Source: Hippophae tibetana
Taxonomy: Eukaryota; Streptophyta; Magnoliopsida; Rosales; Elaeagnaceae
Assembly: GCA_037013495.1 (NCBI GenBank)
Contig: CM072806.1
Location: 5,667,001-5,731,000 of the forward strand
DNA: 64,000 bases
Direction: 5' to 3'
The position numbers and the translations under genes are program-made. The notes under the pieces are model-generated. The model saw only the letters and a program-made list of their open reading frames with translations, had not been told where the DNA came from and searched no databases. This document shows, piece by piece, positions 12,818 to 27,863 of this stretch; the stretch's first letter is position 1; every line of letters starts with the position of its first letter.

Positions 12818-15800
12818 GTCTCCCTCAAACTCAAGGTAGATGTGAGACCATCTTGAAGTTGTCAACCAAATTATGAGTGCGTTCTTTGTGAAATGTCTTA
12901 GTGAAGATATATGCAAGTTGATCGTTGGAGGATACAGGGAAAAGCTTGAGAGCACCATGGACAAGATGAGAGCGAATAAAGTGACAATCAATCTTGATGT
13001 GTTTAGTCCGTTCATGGAAGACATCGTTGTGAGCAATATGAATGACACTCTGGTTATCACAATAAATGGGAGTAGCAGAGGATGTGGACACATCCAAATC
13101 CTTAAGAAACCATCGTAGCCAAATAAGCTCATATGTGGTATCAGCAAGAGCACGATATTCTGCTTCAGTGCTGAAGCGGGCCACGAATGTTTGTTTCTTA
13201 CTTTGCCAAGAAATCAAAGAAAAACCAAGGAGAAAGCAATAACCTGTAGTGGACATGCGATCAGTGAAATCTCTTACCCAATCAGCATCAGAGAATGCAC
13301 GAAGTACTAAAGGAGACTGAGCTGAGTAGAAAAGGTCATGAAAGATAGTGACTTTTAAGTATCATAGAATACGCAGAACAACAACATAGTGAGTTGATCG
13401 TGAAGTAGACAGATACTGTCTCACCTGATGGACAACATAAGAAATGTCTGGACGAGTAACTGTAAGATAAACCAGGCTATTAACCAATCGTTTGTAAAGA
13501 GAAGGATTAGACAATGGTTGTCTCTCCGATGGTGTAAGATACGTATTAAGTTTAACTGGAGTGTCAACAATCTTGCTATCAGTGAGTCCAACTTGAGATA
13601 AGAGGTCAGATGCATACTTAGCTTGAGTAATATAAAGACCATCTATGGAACGAGTGATCTCAAGACCTAAGAAGTAGCTGAGATGTCCAAAGTCTTTCAT
13701 CTCAAACTGCTGACTAAGAAAACCCTTGAGTTCTTGAATGTCACTGAGGTCATCACCAGTTATGATTATATCATCCACATATAGGAGAAGCAAAATGGTG
13801 CCTTTATCATTACGACGAAGAAATAAGGCAGAATCATAAGGACTGGAAGTGTAACCCAAGCAAAGAATGGTGGAACTGAACTTGGAAAACCATGCTCGTG
13901 AAGCTTGTTTAAGGCCATAAAGTGCTCGTCGAAGGTGACAAACCTTATTTGTTTCAACAGAAAGACCAGGAGGAGGTTGCATATAAACTTCTTTATGTAG
14001 ATCCCCATTAAGGAATGCATTTTTGACATCCATATGAAAAAGGTCCCATTTACTAGCAGTGACAACATCTAAAAGGGTACGAACAGAGGAAATACGAGCA
14101 ATTAGAGCAAAAGTCTCTTCATAATCAATCACATACTCTTGTGTAAAACCTTTTGCTACAAGACGAGCCTTGTAGCGATTGATGGACTCATCAGAGCGAG
14201 TCTTGATCTTATAGATCCACTTACTACCAACCACAGACTAACCAGGAAGGAGACTAACCAGATCCCAAGTATGTTTGTTGGTTAATGCATCAATTTATTC
14301 TTTCATTGCAATCTGCCAAAAAGGGTTAGTAGATGTCTCACGATAGGTGTGAGGCTCATGGAGTGTAGCAAGGGCAGTGTAACAATGATACTCAAGTAAA
14401 TGTGTAGGAATGGATCTTACCGGGGTTGAGTAGCGAGGTGAAATGTCTTGTGGAGGATCTTCAGGCGGAGCAAGAGCAGAGGACCTATGTTCAAGGTGGG
14501 GTAGCTCGTTATCAACCTGTTCTTCTACAACCTGTCTAGGATAATCATAAAAAATATCTGAAGATTGAATAGTGAAGTCCATAGGTGGATCAAGAGTATT
14601 TGTAGAAGGAACAAGTGACTCATTTGGAAAGATTTCTAAAACATTTGAATTAGTTAGGGAAGAATGAAAGTGAGAAAGTTCAACAAATAAGCGGTGTTCC
14701 CAAAAGACAACATTTTGGGAAACACGAAGACGATATGAGACAAGATTATAACATCGATACCCTTTTTGAGTTTCACCATAACCAAGAAAACAACAAAGTC
14801 TAGATCGAGGCTCAAGTTTGTTGTGTTCATGAGGCTGAAGAAGAATGAAACATGCAGATCCGAATGAGCGAAGGTAATGATAATAAGGAGATGACCCAAA
14901 AAGGTGCTTATACAGAGTCTGATTATGAATGATAACGCTTGGAATGTGATTAATGGCATGAACAACATGAAGAGTAGCTTCACCCCAAAATGGGGCAGGA
15001 ACTTTGGTAGAAAGAAGAAAAGCACGAACAGTGTCAAGAATATGACGAAGATGTATAATGCTATAGGAGTGTAACAGAGCTTGAAAAGCATTTTGAGTAT
15101 ATTCAAGAGCATTATCAAATCAATTTTTTTATATGTTTTGAGAATTGTGTTTCAACCATTTTTGTAAAGTTACTATATATTGGTAAGATTTCATTGGAGA
15201 GATCTAACTATAACGAGAATAATCATCAATAAAAACAACAAAATATCGAGATCCACCAATACTAGTAACAAGAGAAGGTCCTCAAACATCAGAATGAATT
15301 AACTCAAAAATACTATTAGAGATAGATATACTATTATTGAAAGGTAAAGTTGACTGTTTTCCTAACTGACATGAAGTACAATCAAAATTGTCTTTGGACA
15401 CATAACCCAATAGACCTTTAGAAGCTAATTGTTGTACCCGAGTGGATGGGGCATGACTAAGTTGAGAATGCCAAAGTGCGAGAGAAGGTAAGGAAGAAAC
15501 TGCAGTAGTTGCAGCAGCAACAGAGGTAGGAGCACATGTGGAAGATGAAGATTGTTTATGGGAAACATACGCCCGACCCTAGAACCGGTGCCAAGCTCTT
15601 GTCCTGTCCTCGGATCTTGCACAATACACCTAGAATAGTCAAAAATAAGGCGATATCCTAGTTCAACTAATTGTCTCACAAAGCATAAATTATAGGATAT
15701 GTCAGGTACATGAAAAACCCCAAGAACAAAAAGGGTAGAGGTCGAAACAAAACCTAGACTATTCTCATGAATGGTGAAACCATCAGTTATATGAATATTA

Positions 15801-16175
15801 AGGGGATGTGGTGCAAGGTCAAGTTTGGAGAATAAAGATGAGTGAGGTGTCATGTGATTGCAACATGTAAAGTCAAAAAGTCAAGTTTGAGACATACCGG
15901 GCAGAACTGAGATAATAGTGGAAAGAGATGCGTTACCAACCATTTGAACAACTTGAGTTATGATCTTCTGTAGTTCAGTAGAGGAGAGGTTGATAGTGTA
16001 TCCAAAAGACTGGGACTCTGTTGAACTAGAAGGCATCAGCGAAATAGGCTCAATATTAGCAACAACAACAATAGATTTGTTGCGATGACTATTGTGACAG
16101 CGGAAATTATAAGTGTTTAGTAACACCCGAAAAGATAAGACTATTAAAAAGATAAAAACATTGACTCTGATACCA

Positions 16176-16324
16176 TGATAGAAATACTTAATGATTGTAT
16201 TATATTCTATTCTTTAAATGAATATTTATGTAATCTTTATATACGAATTATAAGTAAATTAGATATGTTTAAAATAACTAGATATATATTACTATATATA
16301 TATATTATTACATATAAATTAACA
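16176..16324 (-). repeat. 5' LTR of element A
   Basis: It begins TGATAGAAAT and ends AATTAACA on the plus strand. The primer site lies immediately inside, so on the minus strand this is the 5' LTR. Confidence 0.85.
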
Positions 16325-18617
16325 CATACAATAATAAACATATTCAATCAATTCATTTAATGTAAGGTATAACTCTGAGAGTAGTTGTCATACTTGCATT
16401 GTGATTCCAAATAAGATAACAATCATTAGTTAAATCATGATTCGTTATTCAGTCATCTTAGGGTAGGTGGTGATATATACTAACAGCACTCAAGAAAAAG
16501 CAAAAGCAAAACATCATCAAAGGCCCGGGAAACTACTTTTAAATGATGGGATGCTCTAATTCTCAGCCTACAACTTTGGCTTTTTATATTTTATTAAGTG
16601 ATGAAAATTATAGTGGAATTATATGTATTACGATTTTGCTAGATGATATTATGCAACATATTCTCATTATTCCCTTCTTATAGCTTTAACATTAAGGACC
16701 TTCAGCTTCTAATTAATCCAAATAGTTTCTCTAGACTTTTTAATTAAAGTGTTTTGAATCTAATTCTTCACTTTTTTCCTGGAAAACAATTGATTTCTAA
16801 ATTCTAACTTCAAATTTTATTTTTCATTTTTTCTATCACGATATCCAAATGGTCCATTAACTTTATTAAGCTGTACATTTTAATACGTTAATTTTTAGAT
16901 AATATTTTAGAAGTCAATTAAGTTTGTAAAGTATGATAATATAAATCTTACTAAACTTATGGTATTTCATTTTTTAAATCTAATAGACATATAATGTAAC
17001 ACAAATATGCATTACGGAATATCTAAAATCTATTGGATTTAAGTATTTAATTTATCTAAATTAATAATAGAATTATAGAGTATTTTTCTCTTTAATGATT
17101 AGTCACTTCCCTTACATCAATCAATTAATTTTGTTGAATCTTTTATATTAAAATTTATGTATTTTAATCTATTTAATTTTAAAAAAAATTGACTAACATT
17201 AAAATTTTATAATTAAGGATAATATATATTAATTTGTTACTATTTTATTAAATTATTATTTTCTTTCACGTACTTAAAATTTAATTTTTATTTTAAAAAA
17301 AATTATACATGATATAAATTTCAAATGATATTACGAAGTATTATTAATGTTAAATAATCTTGTTTAATTAAAAAGTAATAATAACATCAAAATGAAATAA
17401 TTAGTTACAAATTAAAAAAAGAAAAAAAATTAACATGGTTTTCATGTTCACTTTCGCAATCTCACACAAAACTTCCTGCTCTTTCTCAAAACTCATAATC
17501 AACACAACCATCCATTGTCATCTATCTGGCCTAACTTGATGTATTGTTTGAATCCCTTAAATATTTTTGGAAGATTGTGGGTTTTGAGAAAGAAAAATCT
17601 ATGTTTGCTCGCGAGACTACGTGCGTGAGAGATGTGGGAATTCACAAGAGAGAAACTAATGACATCACCGTATGCAATTTTTTTTCAAAAATAACATTTA
17701 AAATTTATAATCATACAAATAATATTTTAAATAAATTAATCCTATTATCAAAGCAAGTTTTACTGTATGTCATAGTAACAATTATATTATTATAAACTCT
17801 ATACCATTAGTTTGTTAGATAAAATATTCATTGCTTCTGGCATTACTGTTTTGTGATATGTAAATAACACTTTCTCGATACAACTCATATTTTTACTAAA
17901 AAAAAAAAAAAACTAAATCCCTAATTTTTTTTTAATTTTAGCCAATTAATCTTATTAAATGTGGAATTTTGATAAATTGACCCCTTTAATATTATTTAAA
18001 GTATTATTTTTATTATTATAAATTTTAATAATATTATTTTATATAATTTTTCTAACTTTATTTTCTTATTTTTATAATTTTTCTTTAAATAAAAATTTTT
18101 GTGATTGTAATCATTTTATAACAAATAACCACTTAGTAGAAAAAAAATATCTTATGAAAATATTAAAATAATATAATTTATTTTAAAATAAGATTTATAC
18201 ATCAATATTAATATCAATATCAATATCACATTAAATTCTTAAATTTATAAAATAAACACTATAAAAAGTGTGTTTCATAATTAGAAAAATAAACACTCTA
18301 CATAAAACCTAATTTAATCCATTGAGTCTACATTTTTCTAATTTTTTTTATCGAGCAAAAGATATATAAATGTGAATTCAAACTTTTCTGTGATTTAATA
18401 GCATATTAGCCTTTATAAATGAAGAGAGTTTTATTATAAATAATGTGAATAATTTATTATATAAAACTTGAGGGTTTTTTTGTTTTTCGATTCAAATCAC
18501 TACAAAAGTGAAAAGAAAAGAAAAAAGTGAAAGAAAAGTTAAAATATGAAGAACTACATATCCATCCTTTGGATCTCTAAAAGCTTCTTTTTATATATAT
18601 TTCCCAGTTGTATGTGC

Positions 18618-18620
<3 letters not shown>

Positions 18621-18649
<29 letters not shown>
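18621..18649. repeat. (TA)n microsatellite
   Basis: An uninterrupted run of about 14 TA units. Confidence 0.9.
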
Positions 18650-18651
<2 letters not shown>

Positions 18652-21490
18652 TCACAGTGTTGATGATCAGGTATCTCAAATAATAATTAAAAGCTAAAAA
18701 GCAATACAATTTTTGCAACTCTGCCTTTTTGGCTTTTGTGTCTCTTCTTTTTATATAAATGTGAGTCGTCATAATCTGTTTACACATTTATCAATCAATC
18801 CTGTCCGTTCATTAAATATTGCAATCAAAGATGTGATATCCAGCTCAGTTAGCAGGACCCATATCATTCATAATTTTGAGGCAGACAATTAAGAAATAGT
18901 ACAACTACGTGTCCCTTTTATCTTTCTCTTTGTTTATTTCTCGTGGTGGGGGGCATGAACCTCCTCCTCCTCCTAATCCTAATCATAAGAATAATAATGG
19001 TAATTAAGCAAAGAGAGACACACCAAAACTGGGTATAATTTGAGTATAAGAAGTAAGTAAGAGTATTCACCACCTGAGACACAGCGTTGCTTATGGACCA
19101 TTCGTGCACCCTTTAGTATATTTATGTTACTCCAAATTTTCCTTTTAAGATATGTAATTTTTTAAATATATATCTCGTTATTATATACATTAATTTTTAT
19201 TAAATTAAAATATCTAAATAAATATAATTATATTTATATTTTGCTATTTATACATAGATATTTTACAAAATACGAAGTATTATTATTATGAGAAACCTGG
19301 TACGTTATGTAATCATCCTATCTCAATTTATTGTTTTTAAAATCTTTTCTATTCATGTATGATCTATTTATTTCCATAATTTTATTTTTAATTTTTTTAC
19401 AAAAAAATGTTACTTATATTATGAAGAAAAATATATTATAAATAACGTATATTTTTTTAAAAATATATCTAAGTTTTTATGTTATAGAAAAAGAAATATA
19501 TTTTTTTATTGTGATTAAAATTAAAATTTTATATATAAAGAAAATTATATCTTTTAACAATGTAAATATGTCTTTATATTTTATTAAAGGTGTAGTATGA
19601 TTATTATTATAATAATAAAAAAATAATAATTTATGTAAAATGAGTATACTTTATGTATTATTAATAATTTAAAAATACATCATTAATAAATATTTTTTAT
19701 CTAACAAATCCACTATTTTTAGTGAATTTTATTCACATGATTAATGAAAAATAATATTTATTTTTTAGTGAACGAATAACTCAAATATTTGATATAATTT
19801 TATTTTTAACTTTCATTATAAAAATATTTTTTTTTCATTTTCGTAAGTTAAAAAAAATTATTCATTTAGGTTGTAAGAAAAATAAACATATATATTTTAT
19901 ATTAAGGTTAAAAATAAAAATCAATATATAAAGAGTATCATGTAATATAATTAAACCTAAGATATGACTTATAAAAAATATTACATAAAAATTATACTTG
20001 GAACAGTAAATCCATATTAGATTTTTAAGAGTATGTTTGATACAACAATATAAAATAAATATAATTATATTTTATTAAAAATTAAAATTTCATAAAGTAA
20101 AATATATGGTATGTTTAGATCACACGTAACGATGAAATTAAATTTCTACATAATAGTAAATTTTTATTCTTTTTGATAAATAAATGAATTCAATTATTCA
20201 ATATAGTTTGACTTTTAACTCTTTTATAAATAAAAAATATTCATCCTTGTAAACATTAAAAAAATATATATATTTATTTATATTATAAAAAAATTAAATA
20301 TTTTTTAAGGGATTCAAAATGAAACTATGAGTTATGTCGTACAATTAAAACAATTTTTTATATCATATAATACCGTCTAAGTTTAAAACCAAACGTATGA
20401 CTCTACAAAAATTATATATTGAAAATCTTGTGTAATAATTAACCATATACTTATAACATGTTTAATTGTTACCCAATATTAATTAAAGGTTATTATTATA
20501 TAATTTCTATATTGTTGAGCATTTTTTGTGAAATCAAATGTATTGTATAGTATAAAATAGTATAGTTATGTATAAATTTTATATGATTGAGAACGTGTAG
20601 GTTTAAATTGTATTAAGCTATTATCTTAATTTATATGATTTTTTAATTATAAAATTATGTATATTGATTTTTTACTTCATAATAAATTAATAATATTTTT
20701 TATTTTTTAAAATATAATGAAATATTAATTTAAATAAATTTTATAATAAAAAATATTTTAAATATAATTACTTTATTAAATATTTATAAATAATTTTATC
20801 TAACTATATTATATAATTTATTGTAATATAATTAAATATAATTTAATCTAACGTGTACATAAAACTTATATTGATATGGTATTATTATTATTTAATAAAA
20901 AAAAATATTTTTAAAAATAAAGAATTTACTTTAATATTAAAAAATTAATTCTAATAATAATATTACCCTAACAATAATTAATATATAATGACTCATATGC
21001 ATGGATGGAACGTTCTGTTTCTCCCCCAAAAGAAAGCTATCAGAAGCCTGAAATATCTGACCACTTTCAGTATCAGACCCACTTAGATTCTTCTGTACAT
21101 TACATCCCTATGTCTACCCGACCCTTTCTATTTTCTTTTCTTTTCTTTTATTATTAATTAAACCCTACGATTTTTATTTTTTTCAATTAAATAAAAAAAA
21201 ACTTATCCCTTACCCTTATTATCGCCTTAATATTTTTAACATAGCATATGAAATATATTTCAGTTTGACATTGAGAAACACTTCTATTAAGATTTAAACC
21301 GCATACTACTTATCTGCTTTAAGTGATACAGACATATGACTTCTCATTTTGTTTGTATAAATATTTTCTTTTTTTTATATTTATGAATATAAATTTATAT
21401 TTTATAAATTATCTTTTCATGCAAATTTATTATTTAAATATTTTTTTCCTTTTCTTTCATTATTTTAATTATTCATTTAGATTATATTTA

Positions 21491-21600
21491 ATTGATAATA
21501 ATATAAATATTAATACGAATGATTCAAATTGATAATAATATAAATATTAATACGAATGATTCAAATTGATAATAATATAAATATTAATACGAAAGATTCA
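21491..21600. repeat. 37-bp minisatellite, three copies
   Basis: Three head-to-tail copies start at 21491, 21528 and 21565. Each begins ATTGATAATAATATAAA and ends near GATTCAA. The copies are almost identical (one A/T change and a divergent end in the third), so the expansion is recent relative to its surroundings. Confidence 0.9.
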
Positions 21601-23302
21601 GAGTATTTTAATAAATCATAAATTATTTTAATAGTAATAGGAATACTCATTCATCATACATAACTAAAAACTATTTTGAAATATTCTATTTTTTTCTCGT
21701 ACATTTATATAATTATTTATTATTTTTCTCATTATATCTCATATAAAATTAAAAAATTTATGATTTTTTAATTTTAATTTAAAATTTATCATTATTTTGA
21801 TTACAATGCTTAGACAACATATATACTAATAATAATGTTGTTTGAATTCAATTCCTATTATCATTCTCATTTTCATTACCTTTTTATTTTATAAACCAAA
21901 TATGACCTTACTTTCATAATATATTTTTCATTTTTACATTATTATTATACAATTATATAAAATAATACCACTAAAACTTATATATAACAATCAAAATAAT
22001 GGAGTTTAATATTTAATGATTTTAAATAATCATAGTTCAATTTAAATATTGTCTAATTTAATTACTTTCAATGTGAAATTATAGTCTCTACTTTTTAAAT
22101 AGTAAATCTATATGTATTAGACATTAAAAAAATTATTTTTATAGTTAAAATTTTTAAAATTGTTATTTTTATTATTTTTCTTATATTCTATAGTTCAATT
22201 TTCCTCTGATCTTCTTATAAAATCATAGATTTTCTCTCCATACAATTTATCTATTACTTACTACACTAAATATAATTATAACTATTCAATGTTATTTATA
22301 ACATGTAAGATTGTTTCTATCTATTTTTTCTTTCACATATTTAGAGTTGTTATATGTTTATTATAATTTATATTATTTAATTTTTTTTATTGATTTGTAT
22401 AAATATTAAATTATGTTATGTAGTCTTATTATAGCTTAATTTACATAATTTTTAGTTTTTATTTTAATTGAGTAAAGATACACATTTAACATGTAATATT
22501 AGTGATGTGATTTTCAAAAGTATTAAAATTTGTTAAATTTTTGTAACATCAATTATGATTTTTTATATATTATTTTAAAATAAATTTATTGAAGAAATTA
22601 TCAATTATTATTATTATCATTCACGCAAAGCTAAAATTATTTATTTTTATTATTAAATTTATATATAATATTTACTTTGATAATAAATCTTGACTATATC
22701 CCTATCTCTCATTGAAAAGCCAAGATATCATCTTACATTTAACCTAATTTACGAAATATATATATATATATATATAAACACACGTCGCACACATTATTAT
22801 TTGTCACGTTCTAAATTTTGCTTAAAAAATCAAAAACGTCATAAATTCAAATGCATGTAATTTTTCTTAGAAAAAAGTGCTTTGAATATAATTTTATTTT
22901 TATAAATTTAATATACTAATTATTTTATTTTGAATTAATATCTTTTATCACTTTATATTATTATTATATATATATATATATATATATGAATATTTTATCA
23001 TTTTTATAGAAATTTTTATATTTTTTCACTTTATTTAACAACTCTTGTTAGTTATATTTAAATCTATTCTACTTAAGTTATATAATTGTAATTTATTAAA
23101 GTGTACTATTTTTTATGAAAATGAAAGTAAATTAATTAAAAATATTAATATTTGTTAAATGTCAAAATCTTAGCATGATGATACACTCTGTCCATCTACA
23201 TTGTCGTTCTCCAAAACAATGTATTAAAAAATATTTAATTTTTCCTCAATATTTATAAAAAATGCCATTTTCTCTAAAGAAGGTAATTAAGAAAGAATGA
23301 TA

Positions 23303-23478
23303 AATTGAATATATTAGAAATATATTTACAATTACATTATACAATGAATATTAATACATGTTTAAATACAAGAAATAAAAATTTGCTTTTTGGAAAAGTG
23401 ATTTTTAGGAAAAGTATATACATCTGATAAAGTATATTAGTTGGATACAACTAATATACCATTAATGATTTATTAACA
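23303..23478 (-). repeat. 3' LTR of element B
   Basis: It starts AATTGAATATATT on the plus strand and ends TTATTAACA, next to the minus-strand polypurine tract. It pairs with 35107-35293. Confidence 0.88.
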
Positions 23479-26400
23479 CTTTCCCTCAAGTTGGCACGTA
23501 GATGTCGATCATGCCCAACTTGCTTAGTAAACCGTATAATGCATTCTTGGAAACTCTATTGGTAAGCATATATGCAAGCTGCTCTTCTGTGGGAACAAAA
23601 GGAAAACTAATAAGTTTGGCATCTAATTTTTTTTTAATACATCTGCATAGTATTTTTGAGTTCGAAACACAAATCTAATAACAAAGTTCTTATCCACAGC
23701 AATTCACAAACCCCATGAGTCATACCTCTATAGTCGGTCTCACCACTAGATCGTGCCACCACTTTTTGTTTCTTACTTTTCCATGTAACCAAATTTTCTC
23801 CCATAAAGGTGAAATAATCCGATGTTGACTTTCTATCTGTAATACTTCCTGCCAAATCTGCATCTGTGAATCCACAAACTTCAAGAGGATTGTTGTGTTT
23901 AGAGAACATTACTCCCCTTTTTGGAGCCGATTTCAAATACCTTAAAATTCATAAAACAACATTCATATGGTTCTCACTTGGATTATGCATGAACTGACTC
24001 ACCACACTTACTACATATGCAACATCTGGTCTAGTATGAGCTAAGTAAATCAAACGTCCAACCAATCTCTGATAGCAAGCTCGATCAGTTGGTATCTGAT
24101 CTAGATACTCTGCTAAACAATGGTTTTACTCAATAGAAGTGTCAATAGGTTTGCAATCCAACATACCTGTCTCTATTAGCAGATCAATAATGTACTTCCT
24201 CTGACACAGATGTATTCATTCTCTTCCACTGACTACCTCAATTCCTAAGAAGTACTTTAGTTCACCTAAGTCCTTCATCTCGAATTCAGAGGCTAGTTGT
24301 CTTTGTAATTTATCCATCTTAATGGTATCATCACCAGTGATTACCATATCATCACCAGTGATTAGGGTTGTTACCTTCCCTCGTTGATGTTTGAGAAATA
24401 GAGTGTGGTCTGAATTACTCTGTCTGTAACCAACCTTTTGCATGAACTGTGAAAACCTTCCAAACTAGGCTCGAGGGGATTACTTGAGGCCATACAAAGA
24501 CTTCCTCAATTTGCATACAAAATTACCAGGAGAATCAACTACAAACCGAGGTGGAAGACTCATGTACACCTCCTCGGCTAATTCTCCATGAAGAAACGCA
24601 TTCTTGACATCAAACTTCCAAAGTGGACAGTTTAGGTTAGCAACAAGTGAGAGCAGAACCCGAATCGTGTTCATTTTGGCAACAGGAGCAAAAGTCTCAT
24701 CGTAGTCTACACCATACATTTGAGTAAACCCTTTTGCTACAAGACGAGCTTTATACCGATTTACGGATCCATCACCATTATGTTTTACAGTAAACACCCA
24801 TCGATAACCAACTACCTTTTTTCCTTGTGGTGGTGGAACAAGTTGCCAAGTATCGTTCTTCTTTAACGCATCCATCTCTTCAGCCATTGCCTTCCTCCAT
24901 ATTGGATCTCCCAACGCATCCTGCACTTTGTTAGGTACTGATACACCAGATATTTGATTCACAAATGATTTATATGACTTAGATAATCTTTTAGTGGACA
25001 TGTAATTGGCTACTGGGTATTTTGATTTTGCATGAATATTTGGTTCATACCTTTTGGCTGGTTGACCTCGAGTAGACCTATTTGGTAAGACATACTGTCC
25101 AACATTAGACGCGATGCTATTGGTATCAGTAGGTGTACATACCTCATATGAGTGACCTTCAGTACCAGGGAGTTGTTGATCAAGGGTAGGAGTAATGCCT
25201 AAGGGTACAGTTGTGTCTTTAATGTCATTTGCTGTAAGTGAATTTGGTGCTTGAAGACTTGGATCATCTGCTTCTGCAATGACTCGATTCAATAAATTAG
25301 AAGTCTCATCTGGTCTCATTGAAACATCAGTTGGTGATTCTCCTAATGCTTTCCCCTCACCATGATACAGTTCTTCAAAATATGTATTCTCCCTCTAACG
25401 AGCAGTATCATGTGAGGAAAAATAACTCATGTCCTCAAAGAAGGTAACATCCATAGTAACATAATACTTTCTGGTTGGTGGATGAAAGCACTTGTACCCT
25501 TTCTGATAACTTTCATAACCAACAAACACATATTTAATTGCCCGGGCATCTAATTTAGACCTTTGATTTTTAGGAACATGCACAAAAGCAACACAACCAA
25601 ATACACGGGTAGGAAGATTATGGAAGGATGATAAGGATATGTAAGATGCAAGAATTTGGAATGAGATTTTTCCGTTAAGGACACTAGACGGGAGACGATT
25701 GATAAGATGAGCGGAAGCTTGTACAACATCACCCCAAAGGTATTTTGGCATATAAGCACTAAATAAGAGTGCACGAGCCATATCAAGTAAATGGCAATTT
25801 TTTCTTTCAGATACTCCATTTTGTTCCGGTGTTTGTGGACAAGTAGTTTGGTAAATAATCCTATGTGTTTTGAATTTTTTTTGAAAAACATGATTAACAG
25901 ATTCCCCCCATAGTCAGAACGGAGGATCCGAATGATGCCATTATATTGTGTTTGAACGAAGGTATGAAAATTTTGAAAAAACTGAAAAAATTTCATCTTT
26001 TATTCTAAGAAGAGAAATCCACGATAAACTTGTATAGTCATCGATAAACGAAACAAAATATCTCATACCTCATATAGTGGGCTCTTTAGATGGTCCCCAA
26101 ACATCACAATGAATTAATTCAAAAGGAATAGTACTTTTATTAGAAATACTAGGAGAATAAGTAATACAATGGCTCTTGGCCAAAACACAAGTCTCACAAT
26201 GTAAAACAGTCTCACTAACACCAATAAATAAAGTAGGCATGGTTTTTTTCATAAGACTAAAAGACGGATACCCTAAGCGACAATGCCACAACCAAATTTC
26301 ACTTAGCTTATCGGAACTAGAAGTTAATGCAGTGCTTGCCCGTGCTCTTGGTTTCTCCCTTCCGTAGTTTTGATCCAAACGGAACAATCTACCCCTCAGA

Positions 26401-27863
26401 TACCCTCGACCAAATATTTCCCTAGTAAGAAGATCCTGAAAAATCACATACATAGAATAAAAGGTTACAAAGCATTTAGACTCAAGATTCAACTGTGGGA
26501 TAGATATTAAGTGATGAAATAAATCAGGTACATATAAAACATTATGGAGCTATAAAGATGGAGTGATATGAACTGACCCATTTCCTAAGACAGGAAAGGC
26601 CTCACCATTAGCATTTGTAACATAAGACACTGGTGGGAGAGATAACTCATTAAAATAAGATTTATCATAAGTCATATGATCATATGCACCAGAATCAATA
26701 ATCCAAGTATTAGACCCAACAGAGTGAGAAACATTTAAGGTCATACCAATCTTACCACGACCAGCTATTGAAACTGTAGTGATACCTCTACATTACATAG
26801 GATGATTCTGTCCATAGTAGTCTGGTTCTTGGACAATTTGCACGGCAGCTGCTTTTGCTTTAGAATGATGTCCTTGTTGTCGTTTTGCTCCATAGTAGTC
26901 TGCTTTTGGTTTCAAGTGTGGATATATTTTCCAAAAAGTCTCACGAAGATGCCTCTGTTCATTGCAATAAGAGTAGGGAGAACGAGGGCGATTGGTAAAA
27001 CATGGTGGAGGTCCCTGCTGATGAAGTGGAATTGAATTTTGCTACTAGAGGAAATGTGCCTTTGATTTGGCTTGAATGGCTAGGCTTGATACCTCAACAT
27101 GTGCCTGATGAAGACTCTCTTGCTGAGATTCCTCTTTATGGATGTATGTAAAGGCAGTAGTCAAGCTTGGAGGGTCTGACATTCAAAGCAATTCGCCTTT
27201 AGCACTATTATGTTTTGTATCAAGGCCACTTAAAAAGGCATGTACTCGTTCAAGCTTCTTCTCCTTCTGGTACCACATAAGGTCTTCTGGATTTTTAATT
27301 TTACACGGGCATTTCTGTTCAATTTCAACCCATACATTTTTCAACTTGGTAAAAAAACGAGATAATGGTTTGCCCATTTTGCTGCATGCCAGCAGCTTTT
27401 CACATGAGTTCATGAACTTGAATAAAGTCAGACTCATTTGTATAAGATCGCTTAAGGTATTTCATATGGCCTCAGCAGTTTCACATTCCTCTACCATTTG
27501 TAATATATCATCAGTGATGACTCTAAATAGAATTGACATGACGAAGCCATCATCATCTTCCCACCTAATATAGGCTTCTATATCATCTTGACTAGGAGCC
27601 CTAATTTATCCAGATACATGTCCCATCTTATGCATCCCACGAAGATAAACAGACATAAATTTTTTCCATGTTCAAAAATTTGTACCATTAAGTTTAGTAC
27701 CACTGAAAGAACCAATTTCTGAACTCTTAACAGAAAATTCAAAATTTGGAACTTCATGAATTCTGGAAACTTGATGTTGTCTTGAATCTTCCATTGAAAT
27801 AATAATAAAAAATATATTGTGCAGTAGAATAAAAAAATTTGATTTTTTTTGGGCCGGGGTGGG

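Larger units (their letters stand above)
12661..16324 (-). mobile_element. Element A: decayed Ty1/copia LTR retrotransposon
   Basis: A minus-strand copia fossil of about 3.7 kb. The 3' LTR is 12661-12817 (157 bp) and the 5' LTR is 16176-16324 (149 bp); both have TG...CA ends and differ by roughly 10 per cent by eye. Directly inside the 5' LTR (16163-16175) the minus strand reads TGGTATCAGAGTC, a Met-tRNA type primer site. A purine-rich GAGGGAGAC tract abuts the 3' LTR. Parts: gag tail about 15880-16130, protease and pre-integrase about 15425-15855, integrase about 14650-15400, reverse transcriptase about 13360-14580 (KARLVAKGFTQ, YVDDIIITG), RNase H about 12831-13256 (EAEYRAL). The gag region is much shorter than usual. 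It is broken, with at least five or six breaks. No target duplication is evident. Confidence 0.9.
16325..23297. other. Long AT-rich intergenic stretch
   Basis: About 7 kb of strongly AT-rich DNA with no supportable gene. It contains a 22-base foldback (17479-17594), an (AT)n tract (18621-18649), a less AT-rich patch around 18780-19130, a 37-bp minisatellite (21491-21600), and further (AT)n runs near 22755-22775 and 22966-22988. Confidence 0.6.

Noticed and set aside
12873-13118. Plus-strand 81-codon frame
   Set aside because: It is the antisense shadow of the RNase H region of element A.
12656-16329. Target-site duplication around element A
   Set aside because: The flanks TATAG and CATAC do not match convincingly, so none is claimed.
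18918-19109. Minus-strand 63-codon frame with one hydrophobic segment followed by RIRRRRRF
   Set aside because: It opens with GTG and an in-frame TAA lies just upstream, so there is no ATG start before the hydrophobic part. The Arg run comes from a CCT repeat. A terminal exon cannot be excluded, but nothing supports one.
21491-21600. CRISPR-like array
   Set aside because: The copies are directly head to tail with no spacers and the genome is a plant's. It is a minisatellite.
27142-27573. Plus-strand 143-codon frame
   Set aside because: It is antisense to the gag region of element B.
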